From COE1 sp949066965 (lineage in GTDB: Bacteria; Bacillota; Clostridia; Lachnospirales; Lachnospiraceae), in the NCBI GenBank assembly GCA_949066965.1, contig CARTDA010000007.1, positions 1-64,000 of the forward strand: DNA of 64,000 bases, read 5' to 3'. Below, piece by piece: positions 1 to 8,910 of the stretch (positions within the stretch are counted from its first letter, which is position 1; every line of letters starts with the position of its first letter). The position numbers and the translations under genes were made by a program. Under the pieces are notes generated by a model. It saw nothing but the letters and a program-made list of their open reading frames with translations, was not told the DNA's origin and did not search any database.

Positions 1-37
1 AGGCTCTCGTCCTATTTACAGGATGAAGAGCCTTTTT
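1..37 (+). terminator. Rho-independent terminator of an upstream gene
   Basis: The arms AGGCTCT (1-7) and AGAGCCT (27-33), with an inner TCCT/AGGA pairing, form a hairpin followed by a T-rich run. It probably ends a transcript that enters the window from the left. Confidence 0.6.
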
Positions 38-68
38 ACATTTCATTATTTTTTGGAAGGAGGCTGCG

Positions 69-215
69 ATGGATGTTATCTCAGAGATTTTTGATATGAT
101 TGGTGATATTTTGGAACTGGTTATCACGCAGTTCATAAAACGCAAAGAAGCAAAGGAAAACAAGCAGGACAATAAAAATGAGAGGAGTAAGGAAAAACAA
201 TGTACAATAAAGTAG
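69..215 (+). CDS. Small hypothetical protein (48 aa) overlapping ileS start
   Basis: The ATG at 69 lies just after a strong ribosome-binding site (GGAAGGAGG, 55-63). The 48-aa product begins with an amphipathic stretch (MDVISEIFDMIGDILELVI) and ends in a Lys/Glu/Asn-rich tail. Its stop at 213-215 lies inside the start of ileS, so the two are probably translationally coupled. I do not recognise the family. It could be a small peripheral membrane protein, or a leader ORF whose translation tunes ileS. The excellent Shine-Dalgarno and the overlap are the only evidence that it is real. Confidence 0.45.
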   Translation: MDVISEIFDMIGDILELVITQFIKRKEAKENKQDNKNERSKEKQCTIK

Positions 216-3200
216 ACACGAACCTGAACTTTGTGGACAGGGAAAAAAACGTAGAAAAATTCTGGAAGGACAATGACATTTTCAGGAAGAGCATGGACAG
301 CCGCAGGAAGGGCGAGACCTATACCTTTTACGACGGACCGCCGACGGCGAACGGCAAGCCGCACATCGGGCATGTGCTGACGCGTGTCATCAAGGACATG
401 ATTCCGCGCTACCGCACCATGAAAGGGTACATGGTGCCGAGAAAGGCAGGATGGGACACACATGGGCTTCCTGTCGAGCTTGAGGTGGAGAAGCTGCTTG
501 GGCTGAACGGTAAGGATCAGATTGAGGCGTATGGCATGGAGCCGTTTATCAAAAAGTGCAAGGAGTCGGTCTGGAAATACAAGGGCATGTGGGAGGACTT
601 CTCAGGAACCGTCGGATTCTGGGCGGATATGGACGACCCCTATGTGACCTATGATGACAATTTCATCGAGTCCGAGTGGTGGGCGCTGAAAGAAATCTGG
701 GACAAAAAGCTTTTGTATAAAGGCTTTAAGATTGTGCCGTACTGCCCGCGCTGTGGCACACCGCTGTCCTCACAGGAAGTAGCGCAGGGCTATAAGACCG
801 TAAAAGAGCGCTCCGCAGTGGTTCGTTTTAAAGTGGTTGGCGAGGATGCGTATTTCCTCGCATGGACGACGACGCCCTGGACACTGCCGTCCAATGTGGC
901 GCTCTGCGTCAATCCCGATGAGACGTACTGCAAGGTAAAGGCGGCGGACGGTTACACCTACTATATGGCGGAGGCGCTGCTTGACAAGGTGCTCGGAAAG
1001 TTAGCCCGGAACGAGGGCGACAAGGCATATGAGGTGCTTGAGACTTACAAGGGAACGGACTTGGAGCACAAGGCATACGAGCCGCTGTTTGACTTTGCGT
1101 CGGGCATCATTGAAAAGCAGCATAAAAAGGCGCATTTTATCACTTGTGACACGTATGTCACAATGACGGACGGTACTGGTATCGTACACATTGCCCCGGC
1201 ATTCGGCGAGGATGATGCCAATGTCGGCAGAAAGTATGAACTGCCGTTTGTACAGCTCGTCAACGGAAAGGGCGAGATGACAGAGGAAACCTCCTACGCG
1301 GGCGTGTTTGTGAAAAAGGCGGATCCGATGATTTTAAAGGATCTGGAGGAGAAGGGGCTGCTGTTTGACGCGCCGAAATTCGAGCATGAGTACCCGCACT
1401 GCTGGCGCTGCGACACGCCGTTAATCTATTATGCGCGTGAGTCATGGTTTATTAAAATGACGGCAGTAAAAGAGGATCTGGTGCGCAACAATAATACCGT
1501 CAACTGGATTCCGGAGTCCATCGGAAAGGGACGTTTTGGCGACTGGCTTGAGAACATCCAGGACTGGGGTATCTCGCGCAACCGTTACTGGGGAACACCG
1601 TTGAACGTATGGGAGTGCGAGTGCGGCCATCAGGAATGCATCGGCAGCAGGCAGGAGCTTGCAGACCGCAGCGGAAATCCCGATGCGGCAAAGGTGGAGC
1701 TGCACAGACCCTATATCGACGAAGTGACGTTCCAATGCCCGGACTGCGGCAAAGAGATGCACAGGGTTCCCGAGGTCATTGACTGCTGGTTTGACTCAGG
1801 TGCGATGCCGTTTGCACAGCATCACTATCCGTTTGAAAATAAAGAGCTGTTTGAGCAGCAGTTTCCGGCACAGTTCATCTCGGAGGCAGTTGACCAGACA
1901 CGCGGCTGGTTCTACTCGCTGATGGCGGAGTCCACGCTGTTATTTAACAAGGCTCCTTATGAAAATGTCATTGTGCTCGGACATGTCCAGGATGAGAACG
2001 GACAGAAAATGTCCAAGTCAAAAGGCAACGCGGTTGACCCGTTCGAGGCGCTTGAAACCTATGGCGCAGATGCAATCCGCTGGTATTTTTACGTCAATTC
2101 CGCACCCTGGCTTCCGAACCGTTTCCACGGCAAGGCAGTGCAGGAGGGGCAGCGTAAGTTTATGGGAACGCTGTGGAATACCTATGCATTTTTTGTGCTT
2201 TACGCAAATATCGACGATTTTGATGCAACGAAATATACGCTTGAGTACGACAAGCTTCCGGTGATGGACAAGTGGCTTTTGTCAAAGCTCAACACGGTTG
2301 TCGGCGCGGTGGACAGTGACCTTGAAAACTACAGGATTCCCGAGGCGGCGCGTGCCCTGCAGGAGTTTGTGGACGAGATGAGCAACTGGTATGTAAGGCG
2401 CAGCCGTGAGCGGTTCTGGGCAAAGGGCATGGAGCAGGACAAGATTAATGCATACATGACGCTTTACACGGCGCTTGTGACCATCTCAAAGGCAGCGGCG
2501 CCAATGATTCCGTTTATGACAGAGGACATCTACCGCAACCTTGTGTGCAGCATCGACCCGTCCGCGCCGGAAAGCATCCATCTGTGTGACTTCCCGGCTG
2601 TTGACGAGAAATTGATTGACAAGCAGCTTGAGGCAGACATGGAAGCCGTGTTAAAGACCGTTGTGATGGGACGCGCATGCCGCAATACGGCGAATATCAA
2701 GAACAGGCAGCCAATCAGCACCATGTTTATCAAGGCACCGTTTACACTGGGTGAATTTTACCAGGAAATCATCGAGGATGAGCTGAATGTCAAGAAGGTT
2801 GTGTTTACGGATGACGTGCGGGAATTTACGACCTATACCTTCAAGCCGCAGTTAAAGACTGTGGGGCCTAAGTATGGCAAGCAGCTTGGCGGCATCAGGG
2901 AAAAGCTTTCCACAATTGACGGCAATGCGGCGATGGATGAACTCAAGGCAAACGGGGTTCTTGCATTTAATGTAAACGGCGTGGAAGTGAAGCTTGCCGA
3001 GGAGGATTTGCTGATTGACATTTCCCAGAAAGAGGGCTATGTGACAGAGGCGGACAATACGGTGACCGTTGTGCTCGACACGAACCTGACGGACGCGCTT
3101 GTCGAGGAAGGATTTGTCTATGAGGTCATCAGCAAGGTGCAGACCATGCGTAAGGATTCCGGCTTTGAGGTGATGGATCATATTAAGGTATACATCAGCG

Positions 3201-3358
3201 GAAATGACACGATTGTCAGTGTTGTGCAGAAGAATGAGAAGGCAATCGGGGAAAAGGTTCTCGCGGATGCATTTGTGTACGGCGAGGGCAGTGTGCCGAA
3301 TGCAAAGGACTGGAATATCAACGGCGAAAACGCTACAGTTGGCGTGGAGCGGTGCTGA
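200..3358 (+). CDS. ileS: Isoleucyl-tRNA synthetase (long, type-2-like)
   Basis: Cytoplasmic class I aminoacyl-tRNA synthetase that charges tRNA-Ile with isoleucine; its editing domain removes mischarged valine. The HIGH signature is PHIGH at residues 54-58 and the KMSKS loop is at residues 603-607. Paired Cys motifs lie in the insert (CPRC, CWRC) and further on (CPDC). At 1052 aa with a long C-terminal extension, it resembles the eukaryote-like IleS2 class rather than the roughly 930-aa IleS1 class; family knowledge links IleS2 to natural mupirocin tolerance. The start overlaps the preceding small ORF and has a GGAG-like site at 181-190. No T-box leader is visible in the 199 bases upstream; one could lie outside the window. 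Confidence 0.96.
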   Translation: MYNKVDTNLNFVDREKNVEKFWKDNDIFRKSMDSRRKGETYTFYDGPPTANGKPHIGHVLTRVIKDMIPRYRTMKGYMVPRKAGWDTHGLPVELEVEKLLGLNGKDQIEAYGMEPFIKKCKESVWKYKGMWEDFSGTVGFWADMDDPYVTYDDNFIESEWWALKEIWDKKLLYKGFKIVPYCPRCGTPLSSQEVAQGYKTVKERSAVVRFKVVGEDAYFLAWTTTPWTLPSNVALCVNPDETYCKVKAADGYTYYMAEALLDKVLGKLARNEGDKAYEVLETYKGTDLEHKAYEPLFDFASGIIEKQHKKAHFITCDTYVTMTDGTGIVHIAPAFGEDDANVGRKYELPFVQLVNGKGEMTEETSYAGVFVKKADPMILKDLEEKGLLFDAPKFEHEYPHCWRCDTPLIYYARESWFIKMTAVKEDLVRNNNTVNWIPESIGKGRFGDWLENIQDWGISRNRYWGTPLNVWECECGHQECIGSRQELADRSGNPDAAKVELHRPYIDEVTFQCPDCGKEMHRVPEVIDCWFDSGAMPFAQHHYPFENKELFEQQFPAQFISEAVDQTRGWFYSLMAESTLLFNKAPYENVIVLGHVQDENGQKMSKSKGNAVDPFEALETYGADAIRWYFYVNSAPWLPNRFHGKAVQEGQRKFMGTLWNTYAFFVLYANIDDFDATKYTLEYDKLPVMDKWLLSKLNTVVGAVDSDLENYRIPEAARALQEFVDEMSNWYVRRSRERFWAKGMEQDKINAYMTLYTALVTISKAAAPMIPFMTEDIYRNLVCSIDPSAPESIHLCDFPAVDEKLIDKQLEADMEAVLKTVVMGRACRNTANIKNRQPISTMFIKAPFTLGEFYQEIIEDELNVKKVVFTDDVREFTTYTFKPQLKTVGPKYGKQLGGIREKLSTIDGNAAMDELKANGVLAFNVNGVEVKLAEEDLLIDISQKEGYVTEADNTVTVVLDTNLTDALVEEGFVYEVISKVQTMRKDSGFEVMDHIKVYISGNDTIVSVVQKNEKAIGEKVLADAFVYGEGSVPNAKDWNINGENATVGVERC

Positions 3359-3401
3359 CCACCGGGTAAAGTGGTCTGCACACCAATGGGAGATTATAAC
3401 G

Positions 3402-4466
3402 ATGAAAAAGAGTCGCAGAATCATAAAGATTGTCCTGATTGTTATGGGCGTCCTGCTGGTGGTCTTTGTCGTGGTGTCGTTCATGCTCATCAACCATTTT
3501 ATGAAAGAGTATTTTAACCGGAGTGAGCAGAAAAAGTATTCCGAATATATGCGCTGGGCGGACTTTGAGGATTTTCCGAGGGAGACCGTGACATTTGCCT
3601 CTGGCGGTGAGACGCTGACAGGCTATATTTACGGCAAGGATAAGCCTGCGAAAGGGCTGGTAGTCATCTCGCACGGACTGGGCGGATATTCAGAAGGGTA
3701 TATCAGTGAGACAAAGCATTTCGTGGACAATGGATTTATGGTGTTTGCCTACGACAATACAGGGAGCGGTGCCTCGACAGGCGACAGCTGTATCGGATTG
3801 GTGCAGTCGGCACTTGATTTGGACAATGCACTGACCTATGTGGAGCAGAATCCTGTGTTTGAGGGACTTCCTATCTGCCTCTATGGACACAGCTGGGGCG
3901 GATTTGCCACGACGGCAGTGCTCAATTTCGACCATGACATCGCGGCGGTAGCCAGTCTTGCAGGGTATAATGAAAGCTTGCAGGAGATGACTTATGTCGG
4001 GAAAAGCCTGATTGGCCCGTTTATCCATGTGGAGAAGCCGTTTATATGGCTTACACTGCGCATGACATTTGGTGACAAGATGAATCTCACTGCGGCGGAC
4101 GGCATCAATCATGCCGTTAACACGGCAGTCATGATTGTCCAGGGCGACCAGGATGACTTTGTGGGATTTGACGGGCCATGCATTTACACCAACCGCGATA
4201 AAATTACGAGGACGGATGTGAAATATGTGCTCCTCGAGGGCAGGAAGCATGGAGACCTCATGATGGATTACAGCGAGGAACGTCTGGCGTATATGGAGAA
4301 GCTTGATGCGGAGTATGACCAGATTCTTGCACAGTATGGGGATGAAGTTCCGGACGACGTCATAAAAGCGTGGAATGATACCATCGACAAAGAGATGACA
4401 TCGCGGCTGAATGAAGAACTATTTGCGGATATCGTGGATTTTTATATGGGAGCGATTGGGGAATAA
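3402..4466 (+). CDS. Membrane-anchored alpha/beta hydrolase
   Basis: A 354-aa serine hydrolase. A basic N-terminus is followed by one membrane segment (about residues 7-30), so the catalytic domain should face outward. The oxyanion region is HGLGG (91-95). The nucleophile elbow is GHSWGG, with Ser164 as the likely nucleophile. The acid and base are likely the Asp in QGDQDDF and the His in GRKHGD. The start at 3402 was chosen because the hydrophobic anchor follows directly and a GGGAGA site precedes it; the longer open frame runs back into ileS. Substrate is unknown; lysophospholipase, peptidase or esterase activity are all possible for the family. Confidence 0.85.
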   Translation: MKKSRRIIKIVLIVMGVLLVVFVVVSFMLINHFMKEYFNRSEQKKYSEYMRWADFEDFPRETVTFASGGETLTGYIYGKDKPAKGLVVISHGLGGYSEGYISETKHFVDNGFMVFAYDNTGSGASTGDSCIGLVQSALDLDNALTYVEQNPVFEGLPICLYGHSWGGFATTAVLNFDHDIAAVASLAGYNESLQEMTYVGKSLIGPFIHVEKPFIWLTLRMTFGDKMNLTAADGINHAVNTAVMIVQGDQDDFVGFDGPCIYTNRDKITRTDVKYVLLEGRKHGDLMMDYSEERLAYMEKLDAEYDQILAQYGDEVPDDVIKAWNDTIDKEMTSRLNEELFADIVDFYMGAIGE

Positions 4467-4488
4467 AGAATGGGGTACGCAATAAGTA

Positions 4489-4512
4489 GTAAGGGAAAGG
4501 CTTTTCCCTTAC
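4489..4512. terminator. Bidirectional terminator between convergent genes
   Basis: GTAAGGGAAA pairs with TTTCCCTTAC around a short loop, inside a wider imperfect stem (GTACGCA/TGCGTGC). It lies between the stop codons of two convergent genes. Confidence 0.6.
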
Positions 4513-4524
4513 TCACTGCGTGCC

Positions 4525-5373
4525 TTATTTTGACTGCAAACTGGCAATCAGTTGTTTTAAACGAGCGATTTCAGCGTCCTTGTCGGCATTTGCCTGTGTT
4601 AGGGTGGTAATAAATTTTTTTAATTGTGCAATTTCAGCGTTCTGGTGCCGCTCGAAAGCCTCAAATTCCGCCCGTCTGCGGCAAAGCTCGCGAATATTCT
4701 CATCCGAGCTGATCTCAAAGATTGTGTTCGCCGCAGCTTCCATATATTGATTTGTCGTAGCCATAGCCTTCAACTCCTCCCACGTTTTGACCTTGAAGAA
4801 TTTTGCCCATTTGTCTATTTGATAGAGGCAGTCTTCTTCGGTAGCCAAGCTGATACTGTTCAACTCTACCACGGAAAGACGCAGCTTGTCTGTGTAGACA
4901 ACATCTGTCTTAATGTTTTTCATCATGTAGGTCGCATAAAATTCTGGAGATTCCGGAAATAGTGGGAAGTCCAGAAAACTAATCTGAATCACGGGCTCCA
5001 CCGTAATGTAATCCTGTCCCTTGTATACATTGTCAAAGGAACGGCAAAGGTAACTGAGCGACCGTTCTTTCCAGTTTCCGTAGTTTACCATCTGCATTTC
5101 AAGATTGAGCTTCGCCTTGTCCTTAATTGAGACGCTGATATCCAAAATAAAGTTCTTGTTCTCAAAGGACTGACCGAGGGTAATCGGATTCGTGATTTCT
5201 ACATCAAGAGATTCCGGATCAACATGCAGCAGCGCGCCGATAAGCCCCTTCAGGACTTTCTCGCTTTTCTGCAATACCGCGCGAAACATATAGTCGTTTG
5301 TCATGTTGTACGAGATTTTGCCTGTTTCTTCCGCCAGGGTATGCCCTGTTGATTTTTTTCTGTCTGTATTCAA
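4525..5373 (-). CDS. Rpn family nuclease / PD-(D/E)XK 'transposase'
   Basis: A 282-aa protein of the Rpn (PDDEXK_2) type: 'recombination-promoting' DNA nucleases often annotated as putative transposases. The N-terminal region has the family look (NMTNDYMFRAVLQ) and the middle carries the acidic ENKNFILDISV...LNLEMQM pattern expected of the nuclease core (D then ExQ). The last 60 residues are heptad-rich and probably coiled-coil. I chose the TTG at 5371-5373, because a promoter at 5409-5437 would place the transcript start only about 30 bases upstream. The open frame extends to 5514, but that part has no start with a convincing ribosome-binding site. The ATG at 5304 is a shorter alternative. 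Confidence 0.75.
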   Translation of the reverse strand: MNTDRKKSTGHTLAEETGKISYNMTNDYMFRAVLQKSEKVLKGLIGALLHVDPESLDVEITNPITLGQSFENKNFILDISVSIKDKAKLNLEMQMVNYGNWKERSLSYLCRSFDNVYKGQDYITVEPVIQISFLDFPLFPESPEFYATYMMKNIKTDVVYTDKLRLSVVELNSISLATEEDCLYQIDKWAKFFKVKTWEELKAMATTNQYMEAAANTIFEISSDENIRELCRRRAEFEAFERHQNAEIAQLKKFITTLTQANADKDAEIARLKQLIASLQSK

Positions 5374-5408
5374 TTTTATATTTGCCTTGCTCGCTGCTTT
5401 GTGTTTAA

Positions 5409-5437
5409 AATATAACACAGATGGAAAGGTTTGTCCA
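5409..5437 (-). promoter_or_regulatory. Sigma-A type promoter of the Rpn gene
   Basis: On the minus strand: TGGACA, a 17-base spacer, then TATATT with an extended -10 (TGTTATATT). It places transcription start about 30 bases before the TTG at 5373. Confidence 0.6.
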
Positions 5438-5530
5438 CCCATATCTGTACCAACTTTTGCTGTTGTAATGCGTTTGTGGCATGTTAATACTATTGGGATA
5501 AAAATATCTGGCAAAAAAGAATAGGTTGCC

Positions 5531-5592
5531 CTTGTGAATTAAAAAATGAGAGGATATAATGAATTTATGAGACATAAACGGCGGGACACATG
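5531..5592 (+). repeat. Orphan promoter-leader copy of the DUF1703 gene
   Basis: The stretch aligns without gaps through its promoter with 7089-7151, the promoter, leader and start of the DUF1703 gene. Both carry TTGTGR, a 17-base spacer and TATAAT (5532-5560 here), then CATAAACGG-GGGA before an ATG. Here the ATG opens only a 10-codon frame. It looks like the 5' scar of a lost paralogue. Confidence 0.7.
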
Positions 5593-5756
5593 TTGCAAAA
5601 GCCTCTGATAGTCCTTTATTGAAAAAATCTATTTTGATGTTGGAAAATCAAGTGATAAACTAAAGCTGCGTAAGTATCAATTTTGGAATTTTTTATATAT
5701 AAAAGTACGAGGTATATAAAAAAAGAGGGTATGATATAATTCGCGATATTTTTTTC

Positions 5757-6975
5757 GTGGAAGAAAATGTGCGTTCAAACGATAACTCATCTGGAATGAA
5801 GCTGTATATAAGCTGCTTTCCAAACTTTGTATCTTATTATAATTTTCTTAACGGAGATATTTATGAAAACTCTTGCTATTATCAATATGATTTTTCTGAG
5901 GAGGAAATTAAAAAATATAATATTGATTTAAAGAGAATTAATAGTACAGCTTTTATTAACTATACAGCCACTAGTTTTTATAACAAATTGGATTCAGAGT
6001 ATATACAACAATATCAAAGATTAGAACAGGAAAAGGAACTGCGTAAGAAATGGATTGGGAAGGTTAATTCTTGTAGCACTTGTAAAGAATTATGCAAAAT
6101 AATACAAGATTTTAAGGCGGAAAATTTGTCAGGGATGTCAAGGGACGATTTGGAGTTCTATTTTTTTAATTTCATTTCACATGATAAAGAGAAAGCATCT
6201 GCTATCATTATGCAATGTTTGGCATATGATTGGGAAATTATCGATGCACGAACACTATTTCCATTTATCCTCCACAAAAGGTGCTTACAGCATATAATCC
6301 TTAGACAAAATCTCGTAAAAAACGCTTAGAAAACATATTAAGCAATTAGAAAATAATGAGATACCCTTTCGGGAGTACAGCTATTTTGATGAGAATACCC
6401 ATTTCTTTTGCCATGAAATAAATGGGGTTAAGAAATATTTTGAAACCTTTGAGGAATTGGCGGAAGATATACATAATGATTTATCTAACTGTAATTTATC
6501 AAAAGCCTTACTGCCTGATGCTGATTTTTCCATATATAAAACAAATGATAAAACGAAACTGCCAATTTCATATGGTCAGACTGATTTGAAATCTTGTTTG
6601 ACAAAAAGGTATGACAGAAACTCTGGCTGTTTTGTTATTGATCAAACATGGATAAATGGAGACGGACGGTCAATTAAAAAGCATACTCATAAGTTTAGTT
6701 TTTTTGCGGACTTTGTGTTCTTTTTGGAAAATGATTTGTCAGGTGCTGATTTATTGTTTTGTGATGGTCTGAAAAATCTTCACAATCTTTCAGACATTAA
6801 CTTTACGAATGCAGATTTAAGAAGCGAAATGCTTGATAAACTTGGGATTTCATATTCACTATGCGCTGTAGATATTGCAAAAATAAAGGAATTCCCTGTT
6901 ACTGTTGAAAACGAAACGGAAACTGTGCATGAATTATTAAAACAGAGTATGTATCAGGGGAGAAGAGATTTCTAG
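5757..6975 (+). pseudogene. Frameshifted AT-rich gene of unknown function
   Basis: Two frames, 5757-6329 and about 6324-6975, join into one protein if one base is dropped from the A6 run at 6317-6322. After the joint the second frame reads KTLRKHIKQLENNE... without a stop into the downstream part. The first half begins near GTG 5757 (no good ribosome-binding site) or ATG 5796 and is rich in Tyr, Asn and Phe. The second half has leucine-spaced stretches (LSNCNLSKALL, LSGADLLFC, INFTNADL) that loosely recall pentapeptide repeats. Base composition is clearly more AT-rich than the flanking housekeeping genes, suggesting transfer. I do not recognise a family. A sequencing error or programmed slippage at the A-run are alternatives to gene decay. 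Confidence 0.6.
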
Positions 6976-7089
6976 CACATGCCATACAAAAAATATGCTT
7001 TAGGTATTGCAATATGATTTATTTATTGTTAGGATGTCCTGTGAAAAAGTACTTTCCGTAGAAATATGATGGAAAAGAAGCGTGTGTTC

Positions 7090-7118
7090 TTGTGGATTGA
7101 AAAGTGAAAAGATATAAT
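7090..7118 (+). promoter_or_regulatory. Promoter of DUF1703 gene
   Basis: TTGTGG, a 17-base spacer and TATAAT, followed by a leader of about 25 bases and CGGAGGG before the ATG at 7149. The same architecture is duplicated at 5531-5592. Confidence 0.65.
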
Positions 7119-7148
7119 AAACCTATCAAGCATAAACGGAGGGATGAC

Positions 7149-8870
7149 ATGGCGCAGGTTTTGGGTATTGGATACCAGAGTTTTAAGGAAGTAAGGACAG
7201 AAAATATCTTTTATATTGACAAGACAGGTTTTATCAGAGAGTGGTGGGAAAACGCGGATAAGGTGACATTGATTACGCGACCGCGCCGTTTTGGAAAGAC
7301 GCTGAACATGAGCCTGCTGGAATGCTTTTTTTCGAACCGGTATGCAGACAGGGGCGATTTATTTGAGTGTCTTTCCATATGGGATGAGAAGTCGCCGGAG
7401 GGTGTGTACAATTACAGGAAGCTTCAGGGGACTTATCCAGTGATTGCGTTAAGCTTTGCGTCGGTCAAGACTGGCAGAATGGAGTCCTTAAAGAAAGCAG
7501 TAAAGCAGATTATTACAAATTTGTACGCGGAGTACAGGGAAATGATGCAGTCAGCAGTCTTTGCGGATGCAGACAGACAGTATTTTGCATCAGTCAATGA
7601 TGACATGTCTGACGAGATATTTTTTGTTTCAATAAACCGGCTCTGCACTTATCTGGAAAGGTATTATAAGAAGGATGTTATTATCCTGCTTGATGAGTAC
7701 GATACCCCGGTGCAGGAATCATGGCTTGCGGGAAACTGGGACGAGGCTGTCACATTTTTCAGGAGTTTTTTCAATGCTTCTTTTAAAACGAATTTGCATT
7801 TATACAGAGGTGTGATAACAGGAATCACGAGGATATCGAAGGAATCTATATTTTCGGATTTGAATAACCTGGAAGTCGTAACGACTACTTCTGATAAGTA
7901 TGCACAATATTTTGGATTTACGGAGAAAGAGGTATTTCAGGCACTTGACGAGACTGGGCTGGGAACGGAAAAGCAGGGGGTAAAAGAGTGGTATGATGGT
8001 TTTACGTTCGGAAATCATACAGACATCTATAATCCATGGTCTATTATGTCATTTATCAGCAAAAAAGGAAAGTATGATACTTACTGGGCTGGCACCAGCT
8101 CCAACGAACTGGTAAATTCTCTGATGCGGACTGGAACTGCACATACCAAAGACATTTTGGAGGAGTTGCTTTCCGGGAAAAGCTTTGTGGCTATGATTGA
8201 TGAACAGATTGTATTTAACCAGCTTGGTGAGAGTGTAAATGCAGTGTGGAGTCTGTTACTGGCATCAGGATACCTTAAAGTGATTGCACATGAGGAGCTT
8301 AGGGCGGATAGGAAAAGTGAGCCAAGTTATACCTTGGCACTTACAAATCATGAAGTGCTGCTGATGTTTCGAAAGATGGTGAAGGGATGGTTTTGCACCC
8401 AGGAACAAGGAAGTGCGTACAACGATTTTGTCAAGGCGCTTCTCCTCGATGATGTCGATGCCATGAACGAGTTCATGAACAAAATCGCATTGCAGAGTTT
8501 TTCCAGCTTTGATATTGCAAAGGGTGCATCCAGTGAGGATGACCCTGAACGTTTTTACCATGGATTTGTGCTTGGACTGATGGTGGATCTGGACGGAAGA
8601 TTTGTCATTCATTCCAATAAGGAAAGCGGCTTCGGGCGCTATGACGTGATGCTGTGTCCTGTTGACAGGGAAAGGGACAACGCCTACATCATAGAATTTA
8701 AGGTGCACAAGCCGAGAAAGGAAAAAGATCTTGAGGAAACTGTCGCAAACGCGCTCACGCAGATTGCGGAAAGAAAATACGAGACACAGCTCCTGGCAGA
8801 TGGCTTGAAGCCGGAGCAGATTCGCAAGTATGGGTTTGCTTTCGCGGGGAAAATGTGCCTGATAGGATAG
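7149..8870 (+). CDS. AAA-ATPase-like / PD-(D/E)XK nuclease (DUF1703 family)
   Basis: A 573-aa protein with the AAA-ATPase-like domain followed by a C-terminal PDDEXK_9 (DUF1703) nuclease-like domain. The phosphate-binding loop is RPRRFGKT (44-51) and the Walker B-like strand is ILLDEYD. The nuclease-type core near the end shows Asp499 (GRYDV) and Glu516-x-Lys518 (IIEFKV). These genes are abundant in gut Firmicutes and Bacteroidetes, usually as stand-alone accessory genes; their role (mobile, defence or toxin-like) is not established. The ATG at 7149 was preferred over an upstream in-frame GTG because GGAGGG precedes it. A second, internally deleted relative lies at 56454-57656. Confidence 0.85.
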   Translation: MAQVLGIGYQSFKEVRTENIFYIDKTGFIREWWENADKVTLITRPRRFGKTLNMSLLECFFSNRYADRGDLFECLSIWDEKSPEGVYNYRKLQGTYPVIALSFASVKTGRMESLKKAVKQIITNLYAEYREMMQSAVFADADRQYFASVNDDMSDEIFFVSINRLCTYLERYYKKDVIILLDEYDTPVQESWLAGNWDEAVTFFRSFFNASFKTNLHLYRGVITGITRISKESIFSDLNNLEVVTTTSDKYAQYFGFTEKEVFQALDETGLGTEKQGVKEWYDGFTFGNHTDIYNPWSIMSFISKKGKYDTYWAGTSSNELVNSLMRTGTAHTKDILEELLSGKSFVAMIDEQIVFNQLGESVNAVWSLLLASGYLKVIAHEELRADRKSEPSYTLALTNHEVLLMFRKMVKGWFCTQEQGSAYNDFVKALLLDDVDAMNEFMNKIALQSFSSFDIAKGASSEDDPERFYHGFVLGLMVDLDGRFVIHSNKESGFGRYDVMLCPVDRERDNAYIIEFKVHKPRKEKDLEETVANALTQIAERKYETQLLADGLKPEQIRKYGFAFAGKMCLIG

Positions 8871-8876
8871 AGGAAA

Positions 8877-8908
8877 TCGAGCAGGGAAGAGCCATCTCCC
8901 CTGCTCGA
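8877..8908. terminator. Bidirectional terminator between convergent genes
   Basis: TCGAGCAGGG pairs with CCCTGCTCGA around a short loop, between the stop at 8870 and the convergent gene ending at 8911. Confidence 0.7.
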
Positions 8909-8910
8909 CT

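Noticed and set aside
1..199. A T-box riboswitch before ileS
   Set aside because: The 199 bases hold a terminator-like hairpin and a small ORF, but no T-box sequence or specifier loop that I can see.
2852..3493. 213-codon minus-strand frame opposite the ileS 3' end
   Set aside because: It is the mirror of ileS codon usage; no ribosome-binding site and no recognisable protein pattern.
4525..5373. A true transposase or insertion sequence
   Set aside because: The Rpn family is called transposase in many annotations, but no inverted ends or target duplication flank it here.
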